A DNA stretch of 64,000 nt from positions 186,001 through 250,000 of the forward strand of contig NZ_JWLL01000001.1 in assembly GCF_000814025.1 (NCBI RefSeq), written 5' to 3'. The position numbers and the translations under genes are program-made. A model generated the notes under the pieces. It was not told where the DNA came from. It saw nothing but the letters and a program-made list of their open reading frames with translations, and searched no databases. This DNA comes from Tateyamaria sp. ANG-S1 (lineage in GTDB: Bacteria > Pseudomonadota > Alphaproteobacteria > Rhodobacterales > Rhodobacteraceae). Below are positions 1 through 8,251 of the stretch, one piece after another. Each line of letters starts with the position of its first letter. The stretch's first letter is position 1.

Positions 1-393
1 CAGCACCGGCCCATGCTCCTTCGCCACGGTCACCGCGTCCTTTGCATGGGGCAGCAGGTCAATGGGGTGGGCCAGCATCTCTTGTCCCGCAGCAATAAGA
101 TCGCTGATCACCGCACCGGGCACCTGGTTCTCGGTCACCTCCAGCGCTGTCTCGATCATAGACAGAACGAACCCTTTGACGCCAAAGCCATAATGCCCGA
201 TGTTGCGCCGCTCTGCGGCCAGCAACTGCGCGTCCAGATCGGGCGCGTCCACATGAGGTGCCAGCAGCTCCGCAAACCGCTCCTGCGTCAGCTTGAACAC
301 CCGCTCATTGTGCCAAAGCGTGTCGTCGGCATCAAAGCCAATACAGCCCGGTTCAAACCCCATTCCGTTCACCACGTCGCGACAATCCCGCAC
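1..393 (-). CDS. HAD-superfamily hydrolase (partial)
   Basis: The frame runs leftward off the window edge, so only the first 131 codons are visible. Residues 20-28 read FDADDTLWH, the DxDx(T/V) motif I of haloacid-dehalogenase phosphatases (D21 nucleophile, D23 acid/base), so a small-molecule phosphatase is likely; the substrate is unknown. I chose the GTG at 393 because an AGGAAAGAGGG purine run sits just upstream; the in-frame ATG at 363 lacks a ribosome site. It is divergent from clpS, with about 80 bp between starts. The missing C-terminus holds motifs II-IV, so the catalytic set cannot be confirmed. Confidence 0.75.
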   Translation of the reverse strand, partial: MRDCRDVVNGMGFEPGCIGFDADDTLWHNERVFKLTQERFAELLAPHVDAPDLDAQLLAAERRNIGHYGFGVKGFVLSMIETALEVTENQVPGAVISDLIAAGQEMLAHPIDLLPHAKDAVTVAKEHGPVL

Positions 394-475
394 CGCCCTC
401 TTTCCTAAATACGTGGTGGCGTTATATAGGGTGATCCAAGTTCACCAAAAGATTCCCGGCTCCAAGAGGACGCGC

Positions 476-829
476 ATGCTGCAAGACATGCACATTTTGG
501 CTCAGAAATCCGCAGGTCCCGCGGACGATGATGGCGATACAGCCGTCGTCACCGACGTCAAACCCAAGACCAAGCGCCCGCCGCTCTACAAGGTGCTGCT
601 TCTGAACGACGACTACACGCCGATGGAATTCGTCGTGCATGTGCTGGAACGCTTCTTCGGCCTCAGCCACGCTCAGGCGTTCGAGATTATGCTGACGGTC
701 CACAAAAAGGGCCTCGCCGTCGTGGGTGTCTTCAGCCACGAGATTGCGGAAACCAAGGTCGCTCAGGTCATGGACTTCGCCCGCCGCCACCAGCACCCGC
801 TGCAATGCACCATGGAAAAAGAGGAATAG
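476..829 (+). CDS. clpS: ATP-dependent Clp protease adaptor ClpS
   Basis: 117 residues, the usual length. The core [20 protein letters not shown] with its NDD-TPMEFV N-degron pocket, and the later HKKGLAVVG and MEKEE end, are diagnostic. ClpS delivers N-end-rule substrates to ClpA/ClpP in the cytoplasm. The ATG at 476 has AAGAGGA five bases upstream; longer in-frame extensions run into the hydrolase promoter region. The first about 35 residues are an acidic, flexible N-terminal tail, as in family members where it enters the ClpA pore. No clpA follows here; a methyltransferase starts 9 bp after the stop, probably co-transcribed. Confidence 0.95.
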   Translation: MLQDMHILAQKSAGPADDDGDTAVVTDVKPKTKRPPLYKVLLLNDDYTPMEFVVHVLERFFGLSHAQAFEIMLTVHKKGLAVVGVFSHEIAETKVAQVMDFARRHQHPLQCTMEKEE

Positions 830-838
830 GCCGCCTAC

Positions 839-1822
839 GTGTTAGGTGATCGCCTGCCCTTGGCGCTCGATGCGATGGACGCATGGGGCGACGGCCCCGT
901 TGCCGTGCTGCACCCGCCCGAGGACGCGGACCTGTCGGCCCTGCCCAAAGAGAACGTGCATATCGTGTCGCCTCTGGTCACGGTCTGCCAGCGTTTCGAA
1001 CAGATGGGCTACACCGTCTCCCCCGAACTGCCCAAGGACACCCGCTTTGCGGCCAGCATCGCTTGCCTGACCCGCGCCCGGGCCGAAGCGCAGGCGCTTG
1101 TCGCTGCCGCCGCAGCACAGACCGAAGGCCCGGTGATCGTTGACGGGCAAAAGACCGACGGCGCCGATTCCATGCTCAAGGCCCTGCGTCAACGCGCCGA
1201 CGTCAGCGCGCCGATCTCCAAGGCACATGGCAAGATCTATTGGTTCGCTGGTGGCACCGACGTCACCGACTGGGCGCGCGGCCCTGAACTGCACCCCGGC
1301 GGTTTCTGGACTGCGCCCGGCGTTTTCTCTGCCGATGGCGTCGATCCTGCCTCCGCCCTTCTGGTCGAAGCACTGCCGGAAACCATGGTCGGAACCGTTG
1401 CCGATCTGGGTGCGGGCTGGGGATACCTCTCCGCCCATCTCCTGACCCGCGACGTCCAGACCGTGCATCTGGTCGAAGCCCACGACATGGCGCTGCAATG
1501 CGCCCGCCACAACGTCACCGACGACCGGGCGCAGTTCCACTGGGCCGACGCCACGACATGGACCCCGCCCGAAAAGGTGGATGCCGTCGTCATGAACCCA
1601 CCCTTCCACAAAACTCGCAGCGCCGATCCCTCCATCGGGCGCGCCTTCATCACCAACGCTGCGCGCATCCTGCGCCCCCACGGTGCGCTTTGGATGGTCG
1701 CCAACCGGCACCTGCCGTACGAGGATACCCTGGCGTCCAACTTCGCCAAAGTGGTTGAACTGGACGGCGATGCGCGGTTCAAACTGGTGCGGGCCGAACG
1801 GCCCAGGCAGAGAAAAAGGTAG
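839..1822 (+). CDS. Class I SAM-dependent methyltransferase, RsmC-like
   Basis: 327 residues from a GTG start 9 bp after clpS. The C-terminal half has the SAM-binding motif VADLGAGWGYLSAHLL (about residue 185 on) and the N6/N2-methyltransferase motif NPPFH (about residue 245), then RAFITNAARILRPHGALWMVANRHLPYE, typical of RsmC/RlmG 16S/23S rRNA guanine-N2 methyltransferases. The N-terminal half resembles the degenerate duplicate domain of RsmC. Inferred role: rRNA base methylation in the cytoplasm. Weak ribosome site, so translational coupling to clpS is likely. Exact target base not determinable. Confidence 0.8.
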   Translation: MLGDRLPLALDAMDAWGDGPVAVLHPPEDADLSALPKENVHIVSPLVTVCQRFEQMGYTVSPELPKDTRFAASIACLTRARAEAQALVAAAAAQTEGPVIVDGQKTDGADSMLKALRQRADVSAPISKAHGKIYWFAGGTDVTDWARGPELHPGGFWTAPGVFSADGVDPASALLVEALPETMVGTVADLGAGWGYLSAHLLTRDVQTVHLVEAHDMALQCARHNVTDDRAQFHWADATTWTPPEKVDAVVMNPPFHKTRSADPSIGRAFITNAARILRPHGALWMVANRHLPYEDTLASNFAKVVELDGDARFKLVRAERPRQRKR

Positions 1823-1825
1823 CCC

Positions 1826-2629
1826 ATGTCCTTTTCCATCAACGGCAAGACGGCCATTGTAACGGGCGCGGCCAATGGCATTGGCCTGTCAATCGCACGG
1901 CATTTTGCGGACCGGGGCGCCAACGTGATGTGCGCCGACATGGATGAAAAGCGGCTGCACGCCGAGCTCGGCGACGTCGCGGAAGAGGGGAACATCCGCT
2001 ACTTCGCGGGCGACCTGCGCCAGCGTCTGACCATCGCCAACCTCGTCTCGGCCACCATCGACGCCTTTGATCAGGTCGACATCCTCGTCAACGCCTCGCG
2101 CCAAGTGATGCCGACCGACGCGCTGGACCCCGAGGATACCTCGGTCGAAACCTTGCTGGAACAGAACCTGATGACCGCCCTGCGCCTCACGCAGCAGGTC
2201 GCGCGCCGTATGATCAAACAGGCCAAGGACGACACGGAAGCGGCCTGCGTCGGTTCCATCATCAACCTCAGCTCCATCGCCGCGCATCAGACCCGGCCGG
2301 AGCTTCTAGGGTATTCTATCGCATCCGCAGGGCTGGAGCAGATGACACGCTCCATGGCGCTCGCGCTGGCGCCACAGCGCATCCGCGTCAATGCTGTCGC
2401 TTTCGGGTCTGTCATGTCGGCCTCGCTCAAATCCGCCATCGGTGAAAACCCCGAATGGCGGGAGGAAATCGAAACACGCACGCCCCTGCACCGCATCGCC
2501 AGCCCGACCGAGATGGTGGACGCCGTGCAATTCCTTGCCTCCGACGGCTCCGGCTTTGTTACCGGCGACGTGATGACCGTGGACGGCGGGCGCAGCCTGC
2601 TCGATCCGGTCGAGGCCCCGGCGCACTGA
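1826..2629 (+). CDS. SDR-family protein lacking the catalytic lysine
   Basis: 267 residues, classical SDR length. The nucleotide motif VTGAANGIG is intact near residue 12 and the active-site serine region INLSSIAA is present. The catalytic YxxxK is YSIAS, so the lysine is replaced by serine, and the NNAG motif reads VNASR. DNA at 2309-2323 was read directly, so this is not a translation slip. The C-terminal FVTGDVMTVDGG substrate-loop/dimer motif is kept. Starts 3 bp after the methyltransferase and precedes hemF by 67 bp. It may be a non-catalytic or altered SDR; function unknown. Confidence 0.85.
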   Translation: MSFSINGKTAIVTGAANGIGLSIARHFADRGANVMCADMDEKRLHAELGDVAEEGNIRYFAGDLRQRLTIANLVSATIDAFDQVDILVNASRQVMPTDALDPEDTSVETLLEQNLMTALRLTQQVARRMIKQAKDDTEAACVGSIINLSSIAAHQTRPELLGYSIASAGLEQMTRSMALALAPQRIRVNAVAFGSVMSASLKSAIGENPEWREEIETRTPLHRIASPTEMVDAVQFLASDGSGFVTGDVMTVDGGRSLLDPVEAPAH

Positions 2630-2671
2630 CGTTTTGCGCTTTGCTCCCGCGCCTCGGGTGCGCTAAAAAAC

Positions 2672-2689
2672 TGTCAACCAAACAGGACA
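2672..2689. promoter_or_regulatory. PpsR/CrtJ-type operator upstream of hemF
   Basis: Sequence TGTCAACCAAACAGGACA fits TGT-N12-ACA, and also the stricter TGTC-N10-GACA, the site known for the photosynthesis repressor PpsR/CrtJ. It ends 7 bp before the hemF ATG and overlaps the AGGAC ribosome site. Binding itself is inferred. Confidence 0.6.
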
Positions 2690-2696
2690 GTGCGCA

Positions 2697-3590
2697 ATGA
2701 CCGAACATTTCGACACCCAGAAAACCCGCGCCGCTGCGTGGTTCCGCCAATTGCGCGACGACATCGTCGCAGCGTTCGAAGGCTTGGAAGACAGCCATGC
2801 GGAGGGCCCGATGTCCGATGGCACCCCCGGGCGGTTCGAAGTGACGGAAACCAAGCGTACGTCGGACGATGGCTCGGACGCTGGTGGCGGGCTGATGAGC
2901 GTTATGCGCAGCGGACGTGTCTTTGAAAAGGTGGGTGTGAACGTCTCCACCGTCTACGGCACGTTGGGCGAACGCGCGCAGATGGCCATGGCCGCGCGCA
3001 AGGGCATCCCAGGGATGAAGGATGATCCGCGCTTCTGGGCGTCCGGTATCTCATTGGTCGCCCACATGCAGAACCCGCATTGCCCGGCGGTCCACATGAA
3101 CACCCGCATGTTCTGGACCCCTCACGCCTGGTGGTTCGGCGGCGGCTCCGACCTGAACCCCTGTCTGGAGTATGACGAAGACACCACCCATTTCCACGCC
3201 CAGCAAAAGGCGCATCTCGACCCGCATGGTGAGGCGCATTACCCGCGGTTCAAGGAATGGGCGGACGAATACTTCTACATCCCCCACCGCCACCGCGCCC
3301 GCGGCGTCGGCGGCATCTTTATGGACGATCACAACACCGGCGATTGGGAGGCGGACTTTGCGCTGACGCAAGACATAGGCCGCGCTTTCCTGCCCGCATT
3401 CACGCCGCTTGTCGAAAAGCGCCGGGTGCAGGATTGGGGCGAGGCTGACAAGGACGCGCAACTTGTGCATCGTGGGCTCTATGCCGAGTACAATCTTGTG
3501 TACGACCGTGGCACAAAGTTCGGGCTTGAGACGGGGCATGACGCCAATGCTGTATTGATGTCGCTGCCGCCACTGGCGAAGTGGGTGTGA
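2697..3590 (+). CDS. hemF: Oxygen-dependent coproporphyrinogen III oxidase
   Basis: 297 residues, normal for HemF. Decarboxylates coproporphyrinogen III to protoporphyrinogen IX using O2 in the cytoplasm. Diagnostic stretches are GISLVAHMQNPHCPAVHMNTR, WWFGGGSDLNPC and YNLVYDRGTKFGLETG; the conserved histidines (for example in PHCPAVHMN and YIPHRHR) are present. The ATG at 2697 follows AGGAC. With hemC and hemE close by, it forms a scattered tetrapyrrole group, and the PpsR-type box over its ribosome site suggests light/oxygen-dependent control. No hemN is seen in the window. Confidence 0.97.
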   Translation: MTEHFDTQKTRAAAWFRQLRDDIVAAFEGLEDSHAEGPMSDGTPGRFEVTETKRTSDDGSDAGGGLMSVMRSGRVFEKVGVNVSTVYGTLGERAQMAMAARKGIPGMKDDPRFWASGISLVAHMQNPHCPAVHMNTRMFWTPHAWWFGGGSDLNPCLEYDEDTTHFHAQQKAHLDPHGEAHYPRFKEWADEYFYIPHRHRARGVGGIFMDDHNTGDWEADFALTQDIGRAFLPAFTPLVEKRRVQDWGEADKDAQLVHRGLYAEYNLVYDRGTKFGLETGHDANAVLMSLPPLAKWV

Positions 3591-3661
3591 TCTATCCCCG
3601 CGGGGGCAGCCTCAACACGCTGATTTTTCAAGTAAGTTTTTTCGTTCGGCGCGCGACTCTG

Positions 3662-3678
3662 TTTGCGCGTTGCGCAAA
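3662..3678. repeat. REP-like hairpin after hemF
   Basis: TTTGCGC-GTT-GCGCAAA, a perfect 7-bp stem followed by a C-rich CGCCCGCCCG tail, lies between the convergent hemF and AidB-like genes. A related hairpin with the same CTGTTTG...CAAAG...CGCCC layout occurs at 23629-23667. Likely a bidirectional 3'-end structure. Confidence 0.45.
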
Positions 3679-3698
3679 GGCGCCCGCCCGCCGACCCG

Positions 3699-5285
3699 TC
3701 AGGTCGTAAAACTGTCAAGGATCGCGCGTGTGTCCAGCCCAGAGGCGCTGCCAGCGATCTGGCCGCTTGGCTGGTGCAAACGAGTGCCCACGAACCCCTC
3801 CGACACCGCTGCGGGTGCGGTACGGATCAACACAGATCCCGCCAGCAGCAGCGCCGTACGTTCGGCATAGGCGCGCGCCTCCGCCTCTGGCGCCAGTGTC
3901 GGCCACCGCGCGCGATGCGCTTCCAGCGCTTGATCGTATCGCGAATCGCTCCCGCGCGCAGCGTCAAGATCGACATCAAGTGCCGCACCCGCTTCGGGTT
4001 CCCGTGCCAGTGTGCGCAGGATGTCGAGGCAGATGACATTGCCCGATCCCTCCCAGATCGAATTGAGCGGCGCCTCGCGGTAGTACATGGGCATAGGCGT
4101 ATCCTCGACATAGCCCATCCCGCCAAATGCCTCCATCGCCTCGAGCGTGACGCGTGGGCAGAGCTTGTTGTTCAAGAATTTCGCCAGCGCGACGCCGATC
4201 CGCGCAAAGGAGCGCGCGCCGGGGTCGTCAAAGGCTGCGGCGACGTGCAGGCCCAGCCGCGCCGCTGCCTGCCAGTCGATGATCAGATCGGCCAGCACTG
4301 AGCGCATCAAGGGCTGGTCGATCAACGATTTCTGGAACACCCGCCGATGCTGCACCCAGTGCATGGCATGGTTCAACGCTCCCCGCATCAAACCGGCTGG
4401 GGCCACCGCCGTGTCAAGACGGGTGTGATGCACCATCTCGATAATCGTCTGCACGCCGCGCCCCTCGTCACCCAGCTGATAGGCCAGCGCATCGTGATAC
4501 TCAATCTCGGCCGAGGCATTGGCATTGTTGCCCAACTTGTCCTTCAACCGCATCAGGTGAATCGCGTTGCGCTCCCCATCCAGCCAACGGGGCATAAGGA
4601 AACAGGTCAGACCAAGATCGGTTTGTGCAAGGGTCAGAAAGCCATCCGACATCGGAGCAGAACAAAACCATTTATGGCCCGTCAGGCGCCAGTGATCCCC
4701 TTCGCGCACAGCGCGCGTCGTGTTCGCGCGCACATCCGAGCCACCTTGCTTCTCTGTCATCGCCATGCCCAGTGTGGCAGAATATTTTTGATGGATCGGC
4801 AGGATCCTGTGGTCATAGCTGCGGGCGGTCAGCTTCGGCACCCAAGTCTCAGCCAGCCCCGCGTCAACCTGCAGCGCAGGCACGGCAGCGTAGGTCATGG
4901 TCAGAGGACAACAGTGCCCTGGCTCAACCTGGCTCGCCATATACACCATAGCCGCGTGTTCTACATGGCTGCCCCCATCCCATGCTGTCGCGGCATAGCC
5001 CGCCTCTTGGCTCAGCGTCATCATGTCGTGATAGGCGGGGTGAAAGACGACCTCGTCCAACCGCCGCCCACCTTCGTCGAACAGCTTCGGTTCTGGTGCA
5101 TGCTGGTTCGCGGCACGGCCCTTTGCGCGCGTCTCGGCCAAGCCAAGCGCTGCGCCATAACCGGCCAACAGGTCCGGCGCGGTTTCCGTCAGAACAGGGT
5201 CAGTGCGATAGAGGTTTACGTCCCCTAGGGACGCGGGCTGGTTCTCAACCTCGTGCGTGGTCAGCTGATGGCGCGGTCTGGGCAT
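3699..5285 (-). CDS. AidB-like acyl-CoA dehydrogenase
   Basis: About 528 residues, close to E. coli AidB (541). Conserved AidB blocks include GMAMTEKQGGSDVRANTT, GHKWFCSAPMSDGFLTLAQT, RLKDKLGNNANASAEIEY and REAPLNSIWEGSGNVICLDILR. The last block carries the catalytic-glutamate region of isovaleryl-type acyl-CoA dehydrogenases. AidB itself is known from the alkylation response; these homologues may act as true dehydrogenases. I prefer the ATG at 5285 because the protein then aligns with the AidB N-terminus (THEVENQP); a GTG at 5327 is possible and neither has a clear ribosome site. It lies downstream of hemC in the same direction with a repeat between. Confidence 0.85.
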   Translation of the reverse strand: MPRPRHQLTTHEVENQPASLGDVNLYRTDPVLTETAPDLLAGYGAALGLAETRAKGRAANQHAPEPKLFDEGGRRLDEVVFHPAYHDMMTLSQEAGYAATAWDGGSHVEHAAMVYMASQVEPGHCCPLTMTYAAVPALQVDAGLAETWVPKLTARSYDHRILPIHQKYSATLGMAMTEKQGGSDVRANTTRAVREGDHWRLTGHKWFCSAPMSDGFLTLAQTDLGLTCFLMPRWLDGERNAIHLMRLKDKLGNNANASAEIEYHDALAYQLGDEGRGVQTIIEMVHHTRLDTAVAPAGLMRGALNHAMHWVQHRRVFQKSLIDQPLMRSVLADLIIDWQAAARLGLHVAAAFDDPGARSFARIGVALAKFLNNKLCPRVTLEAMEAFGGMGYVEDTPMPMYYREAPLNSIWEGSGNVICLDILRTLAREPEAGAALDVDLDAARGSDSRYDQALEAHRARWPTLAPEAEARAYAERTALLLAGSVLIRTAPAAVSEGFVGTRLHQPSGQIAGSASGLDTRAILDSFTT

Positions 5286-5356
5286 GGTGGGAAGGTGGGC
5301 TCCCGCACCCCGGTCCGTCAAGGGCACGGCAGCCAGTTGCAGCGCGCCTGTCCATG

Positions 5357-5430
5357 CTTCCCTGTTTCAAAAAAATCCTCCCCGAAGGGTCGGGTGGCCA
5401 CCGGTGCCGGCCATTGGGGGCTCTGCCCCC
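5357..5430. repeat. GAAACAGGGAAG-type intergenic repeat, copy 1
   Basis: 5357-5383 is the inverse of a GATTTTTTTGAAACAGGGAAG-like block also found at 27721 and 45386. A GGGGGC-TCT-GCCCCC hairpin at 5416-5430 accompanies it, as in copy 2. It sits between hemC and the AidB-like gene and probably ends the hemC transcript. Confidence 0.55.
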
Positions 5431-5477
5431 GGTGCTACGCACCTCCCCCGGAGTTTATCTGGCAAAGTGAAAGAGGA

Positions 5478-6434
5478 TCAGTGCCAGTCAAAGAACCCCT
5501 TGCCCGCTGTCTTCAAGAGCTCCTGCGCCAGATCCGTGCCCATGGCGGCGCCGTCTGACACCGGGCCTTGGCGCGTGCCGCTGCGCGCGTCCGAGCCATC
5601 GGGGCGGAGCACTTCTCCCATCAGCGTCAGCGTGTCGTCTTCGATGGTGGCAAGCCCGGCGATGGGCGTTTCGCAAGAACCGTCGAGCGTGAACAGGAAT
5701 TGCCGTTCAGTCATCACGCGCTGCCCCGTAGGTGTGTCGTGAATGGAGGCCAGCAATTCAGCCGTATTGGTATCGTTGCTGCGCCGTTCGATGCCAATGG
5801 CCCCTTGGGCGATGGCGGGCAGCATGTCCGTGGGTTCAATCGGGGTGGCAGGGACGTCCGACATATCCAGCCGGTTCAGGCCTGCATGGGCAAGGAAGGT
5901 GCAGTCGGCGACCCCGTCAGCCAGCTTCTGCAGCCGGGTCTGCACGTTGCCGCGGAATTCCACCACGTTCAGATCCGGGCGCTTGACCAGAAGCTGTGCG
6001 CGGCGGCGCAGGGACGAGGTGCCAACCGTCGCGCCTTTGGGCAGATCTGCGATGCTGGTCAGGCTGTGCGATATGAAGGCGTCGCGCACATCCTCGCGCG
6101 GCAGAAAGGTGTCGAGGACCAAGCCGTCGGGCTGTACTGTCGGCATGTCCTTGGTCGAGTGCACCGCGATGTCGATCTTGCCTGCCAGCAGGTCTTCCTC
6201 GATCTCGCGGGTGAAGAGGCCCTTGTTCCCGATCTCTTTCAGTGGGCGGTCCGCGTCGATCATGGACCGGTTGTCGCCGGTGACCTTGATCACCACGATC
6301 TCGAACGACTCTTCGGGCAGATCAAAGGCGGTGCCTAGGCGCTGGCGCGTCTCATAGGCTTGGGCAAGGGCGAGGGGGGAGCCGCGGGTTCCGATCTTGA
6401 GCGGAGCGGCGGGAGAGGGTAGGCGCACAGTCAT
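5478..6434 (-). CDS. hemC: Hydroxymethylbilane synthase (porphobilinogen deaminase)
   Basis: 318 residues. Polymerises four porphobilinogens to hydroxymethylbilane. The N-terminus KIGTRGSPLALAQA is diagnostic, as are HSTKDMPT, GTSSLRRRAQL and the cofactor site DGSCETPIAG, where Cys254 should carry the dipyrromethane primer. The ATG at 6434 follows AAAAG; the open frame runs far upstream through the opposite-strand hemE but has no family similarity there. Divergent from hemE, with one PpsR-type palindrome 18 bp from this start. Confidence 0.97.
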   Translation of the reverse strand: MTVRLPSPAAPLKIGTRGSPLALAQAYETRQRLGTAFDLPEESFEIVVIKVTGDNRSMIDADRPLKEIGNKGLFTREIEEDLLAGKIDIAVHSTKDMPTVQPDGLVLDTFLPREDVRDAFISHSLTSIADLPKGATVGTSSLRRRAQLLVKRPDLNVVEFRGNVQTRLQKLADGVADCTFLAHAGLNRLDMSDVPATPIEPTDMLPAIAQGAIGIERRSNDTNTAELLASIHDTPTGQRVMTERQFLFTLDGSCETPIAGLATIEDDTLTLMGEVLRPDGSDARSGTRQGPVSDGAAMGTDLAQELLKTAGKGFFDWH

Positions 6435-6452
6435 GGCTTTATCTTTTAGGTG

Positions 6453-6470
6453 TGTCAACTTATGTTGACA
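6453..6470. promoter_or_regulatory. Perfect PpsR-type palindrome between hemC and hemE
   Basis: TGTCAACTTATGTTGACA is a perfect 7-4-7 inverted repeat and matches TGT-N12-ACA exactly. It lies 18 bp from the hemC start and 30 bp from the hemE start, so one site could repress both. PpsR control of hemC and hemE is known in phototrophic Rhodobacterales; here it is inferred from the site. Confidence 0.75.
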
Positions 6471-6500
6471 ACTGGAAACGATCAGACAGGGGCATGTGTG

Positions 6501-7550
6501 ATGAAAGACGGCGGCACCGGCAAGACGATTTTGCGGGCTTTGGCGGGTGAGGTGTTGCCGACGCCGCCCATCTGGATGATGCGGCAGGCGGGGCGATATC
6601 TGCCTGAGTACCGCGCAACACGGGCCGAGGCCGGGGACTTTCTGTCGCTGTGCTATAACCCCGAGCTGGCGGCTGAGGTCACGTTGCAGCCCATTCGGCG
6701 CTACGGGTTTGATGCGGCGATCCTGTTTGCCGACATCCTGCTGGTGCCGCAGGCGCTTGGGGCTGATCTGTGGTTTGTCACGGGTGAAGGCCCGCGCCTG
6801 TCGACCATCACCGACCAGGCGGGTGTCGATGCGCTGAAGCCCGTGGATGACATTCACGAGACGCTGAACCCGATCTACGAAACGGTCCGTATCCTGCGGC
6901 GCGAGTTGCCGGAAGAGACCACGCTGATTGGCTTTGCCGGGGCGCCTTGGACGGTGGCAACCTATATGATTGCGGGTCGCGGCACACCGGATCAGGGCCC
7001 GGCTCATGCGCTGCGCGAGGGCAATCCGGCGGCCTTTGATGCACTGATGGCGCGGATCACGGCGGCCACGATTGAGTATTTGGCCGCGCAGATCGACGCT
7101 GGGGCGGAGGTCGTGAAGATCTTTGACAGCTGGGCTGGGTCGCTGAAAGGAGAGGCGTTCCAGAAGTATGCTGTCGCCCCCTGTGCCGAGATTACGGCAG
7201 CCCTGAAGGCGCGGTATCCGCATATTCCGGTCATTGGATTCCCGCGTGAGGCCGGGGATGGATACATCGGGTTCCACGCTGCCACCGGGGTAGATTGCGT
7301 CGCGCTCGACAATTCCGTTTCGCCGGATTGGGCGGCGGCCCACGTGCAGGTCGATGGATGCGTTCAGGGCAACCTCGCCTCGTCCCATATGGTGACGGGT
7401 GGACAGGCTTTGGTGGAGGAGACGCAGGCCATCGTGCGGGCGTTTTCCAAGGGGCCGCATATCTTCAACCTGGGCCACGGGATCACGCCCGATGCGGACC
7501 CGGAGAACGTGGCGCTGATGATCGAGACGGTGCGGGCGACAAAGTCCTGA
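6501..7550 (+). CDS. hemE: Uroporphyrinogen decarboxylase
   Basis: 349 residues, family length. Decarboxylates uroporphyrinogen III to coproporphyrinogen III, the substrate of HemF. The signature [16 protein letters not shown] is at the N-terminus, followed by [25 protein letters not shown] and FDSWAG; the conserved arginine, aspartate and tyrosine residues are kept. ATG 6501 is preceded in frame by a GTG at 6498; CAGGGG lies upstream. Shares its control region with hemC. Confidence 0.97.
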   Translation: MKDGGTGKTILRALAGEVLPTPPIWMMRQAGRYLPEYRATRAEAGDFLSLCYNPELAAEVTLQPIRRYGFDAAILFADILLVPQALGADLWFVTGEGPRLSTITDQAGVDALKPVDDIHETLNPIYETVRILRRELPEETTLIGFAGAPWTVATYMIAGRGTPDQGPAHALREGNPAAFDALMARITAATIEYLAAQIDAGAEVVKIFDSWAGSLKGEAFQKYAVAPCAEITAALKARYPHIPVIGFPREAGDGYIGFHAATGVDCVALDNSVSPDWAAAHVQVDGCVQGNLASSHMVTGGQALVEETQAIVRAFSKGPHIFNLGHGITPDADPENVALMIETVRATKS

Positions 7551-7558
7551 TTTCTGGC

Positions 7559-7587
7559 TTGACGATTCTGAGGCGCTGGCATAGGTC
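7559..7587 (+). promoter_or_regulatory. Possible sigma-70 promoter for tRNA-Met
   Basis: TTGACG, 17 bp, then TAGGTC, with the tRNA beginning 11 bp after the -10. Good -35, modest -10. Position fits a stable-RNA promoter; not tested. Confidence 0.4.
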
Positions 7588-7597
7588 ACGCCTCCAT

Positions 7598-7674
7598 GGC
7601 GCGGTAGCTCAGCTGGTTAGAGCGCTCGACTCATAATCGAGAGGTCGGGAGTTCAAGTCTCCCCCACGCCACCA
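7598..7674 (+). tRNA. tRNA-Met (anticodon CAT), CCA encoded
   Basis: 77 nt with all arms: D arm GCTCAGCTGGTTAGAGC, anticodon stem CTCGA/TCGAG with loop CTCATAA, variable AGGTC, and T arm GGGAG-TTCAAGT-CTCCC. The discriminator is A and the terminal CCA is in the DNA. The anticodon CAT could also belong to lysidine-modified tRNA-Ile, but overall it resembles elongator tRNA-Met. The acceptor stem GGCGCGG/CCACGCC has a C5-A68 mismatch. Confidence 0.93.
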
Positions 7675-7684
7675 TTTATTTCCA

Positions 7685-7796
7685 TTTTGCTGCGCAAAAA
7701 ATTCGATCCGGGGGATCGAATTTCGGAAATGAATGCCCCGAGCCACCGCGAGGGGCTTGGCATCACATCCATATTAGGCGTCCCAGCGTGGGACGC
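7685..7796. repeat. Cluster of perfect triloop hairpins after tRNA-Met
   Basis: Three perfect inverted repeats with 3-nt loops: TTTTGC-TGC-GCAAAA (7685-7699), AAATTCGATCC-GGG-GGATCGAATTT (7699-7723) and GCGTCCCA-GCG-TGGGACGC (7778-7796). They fill the gap between the tRNA and the convergent ACT-domain gene. The first two may help end tRNA transcription; no long T-run follows. Confidence 0.6.
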
Positions 7797-7846
7797 ACGC
7801 GCTACAACGTGAATTCAATGCCTTACAGGGGCGGATTCATGGGTTG

Positions 7847-8245
7847 TTAGGATTTAGACGCCTCTTTCTGGAGGTCTTTTAGCACCTCAACCGCACGCTC
7901 CGCGTCTGCTTCGCCGACAAAGATGTGGTCGTGATGATAGGCGGCGACGACGTTGCAGCTGATGCCAGCGCCCGCCAGAGCGGTGGAGACGGCTGCGGTC
8001 AGGCCGATGCCTTCGAGGTCTGAGAAGACCTCGAGCGTGATGAGCGACATGACGACGGAAACGTCTTGATCCGCGGCCTGCGCCACATCGTAAGGCAGGA
8101 TCATTGTGATCCCTTCGGCTTCGCGGATCAGGGCGAAGGCCTCGGCCAGCCCGACAGGCTCGGCCATTGTGCAGAAAACCCAGCGGCCCGGTTGCAGGGC
8201 TGGGGTCATGCCGGAGATCATGGCTTGGGTGTCTGTGACGGGCAT
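7847..8245 (-). CDS. ACT-domain protein
   Basis: 132 residues. The N-terminus (ISGMTPALQPGRWVFCT) and C-terminal AAYHHDHIFVGEADAERAVEVL match a family of small stand-alone ACT-fold proteins, usually thought to sense amino acids. The fold has two ACT-like halves. The start lies 6 bp after the stop of the upstream MttB-type gene, so the two form one transcript; a link to amine or amino-acid metabolism is inferred. Ligand unknown. Confidence 0.75.
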   Translation of the reverse strand: MPVTDTQAMISGMTPALQPGRWVFCTMAEPVGLAEAFALIREAEGITMILPYDVAQAADQDVSVVMSLITLEVFSDLEGIGLTAAVSTALAGAGISCNVVAAYHHDHIFVGEADAERAVEVLKDLQKEASKS

Positions 8246-8251
8246 GGGACC

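Noticed and set aside
6435-7589. Upstream in-frame extension of hemC through the hemE region
   Set aside because: Extension has no HemC similarity and would overlap hemE; the family N-terminus begins at the ATG at 6434.
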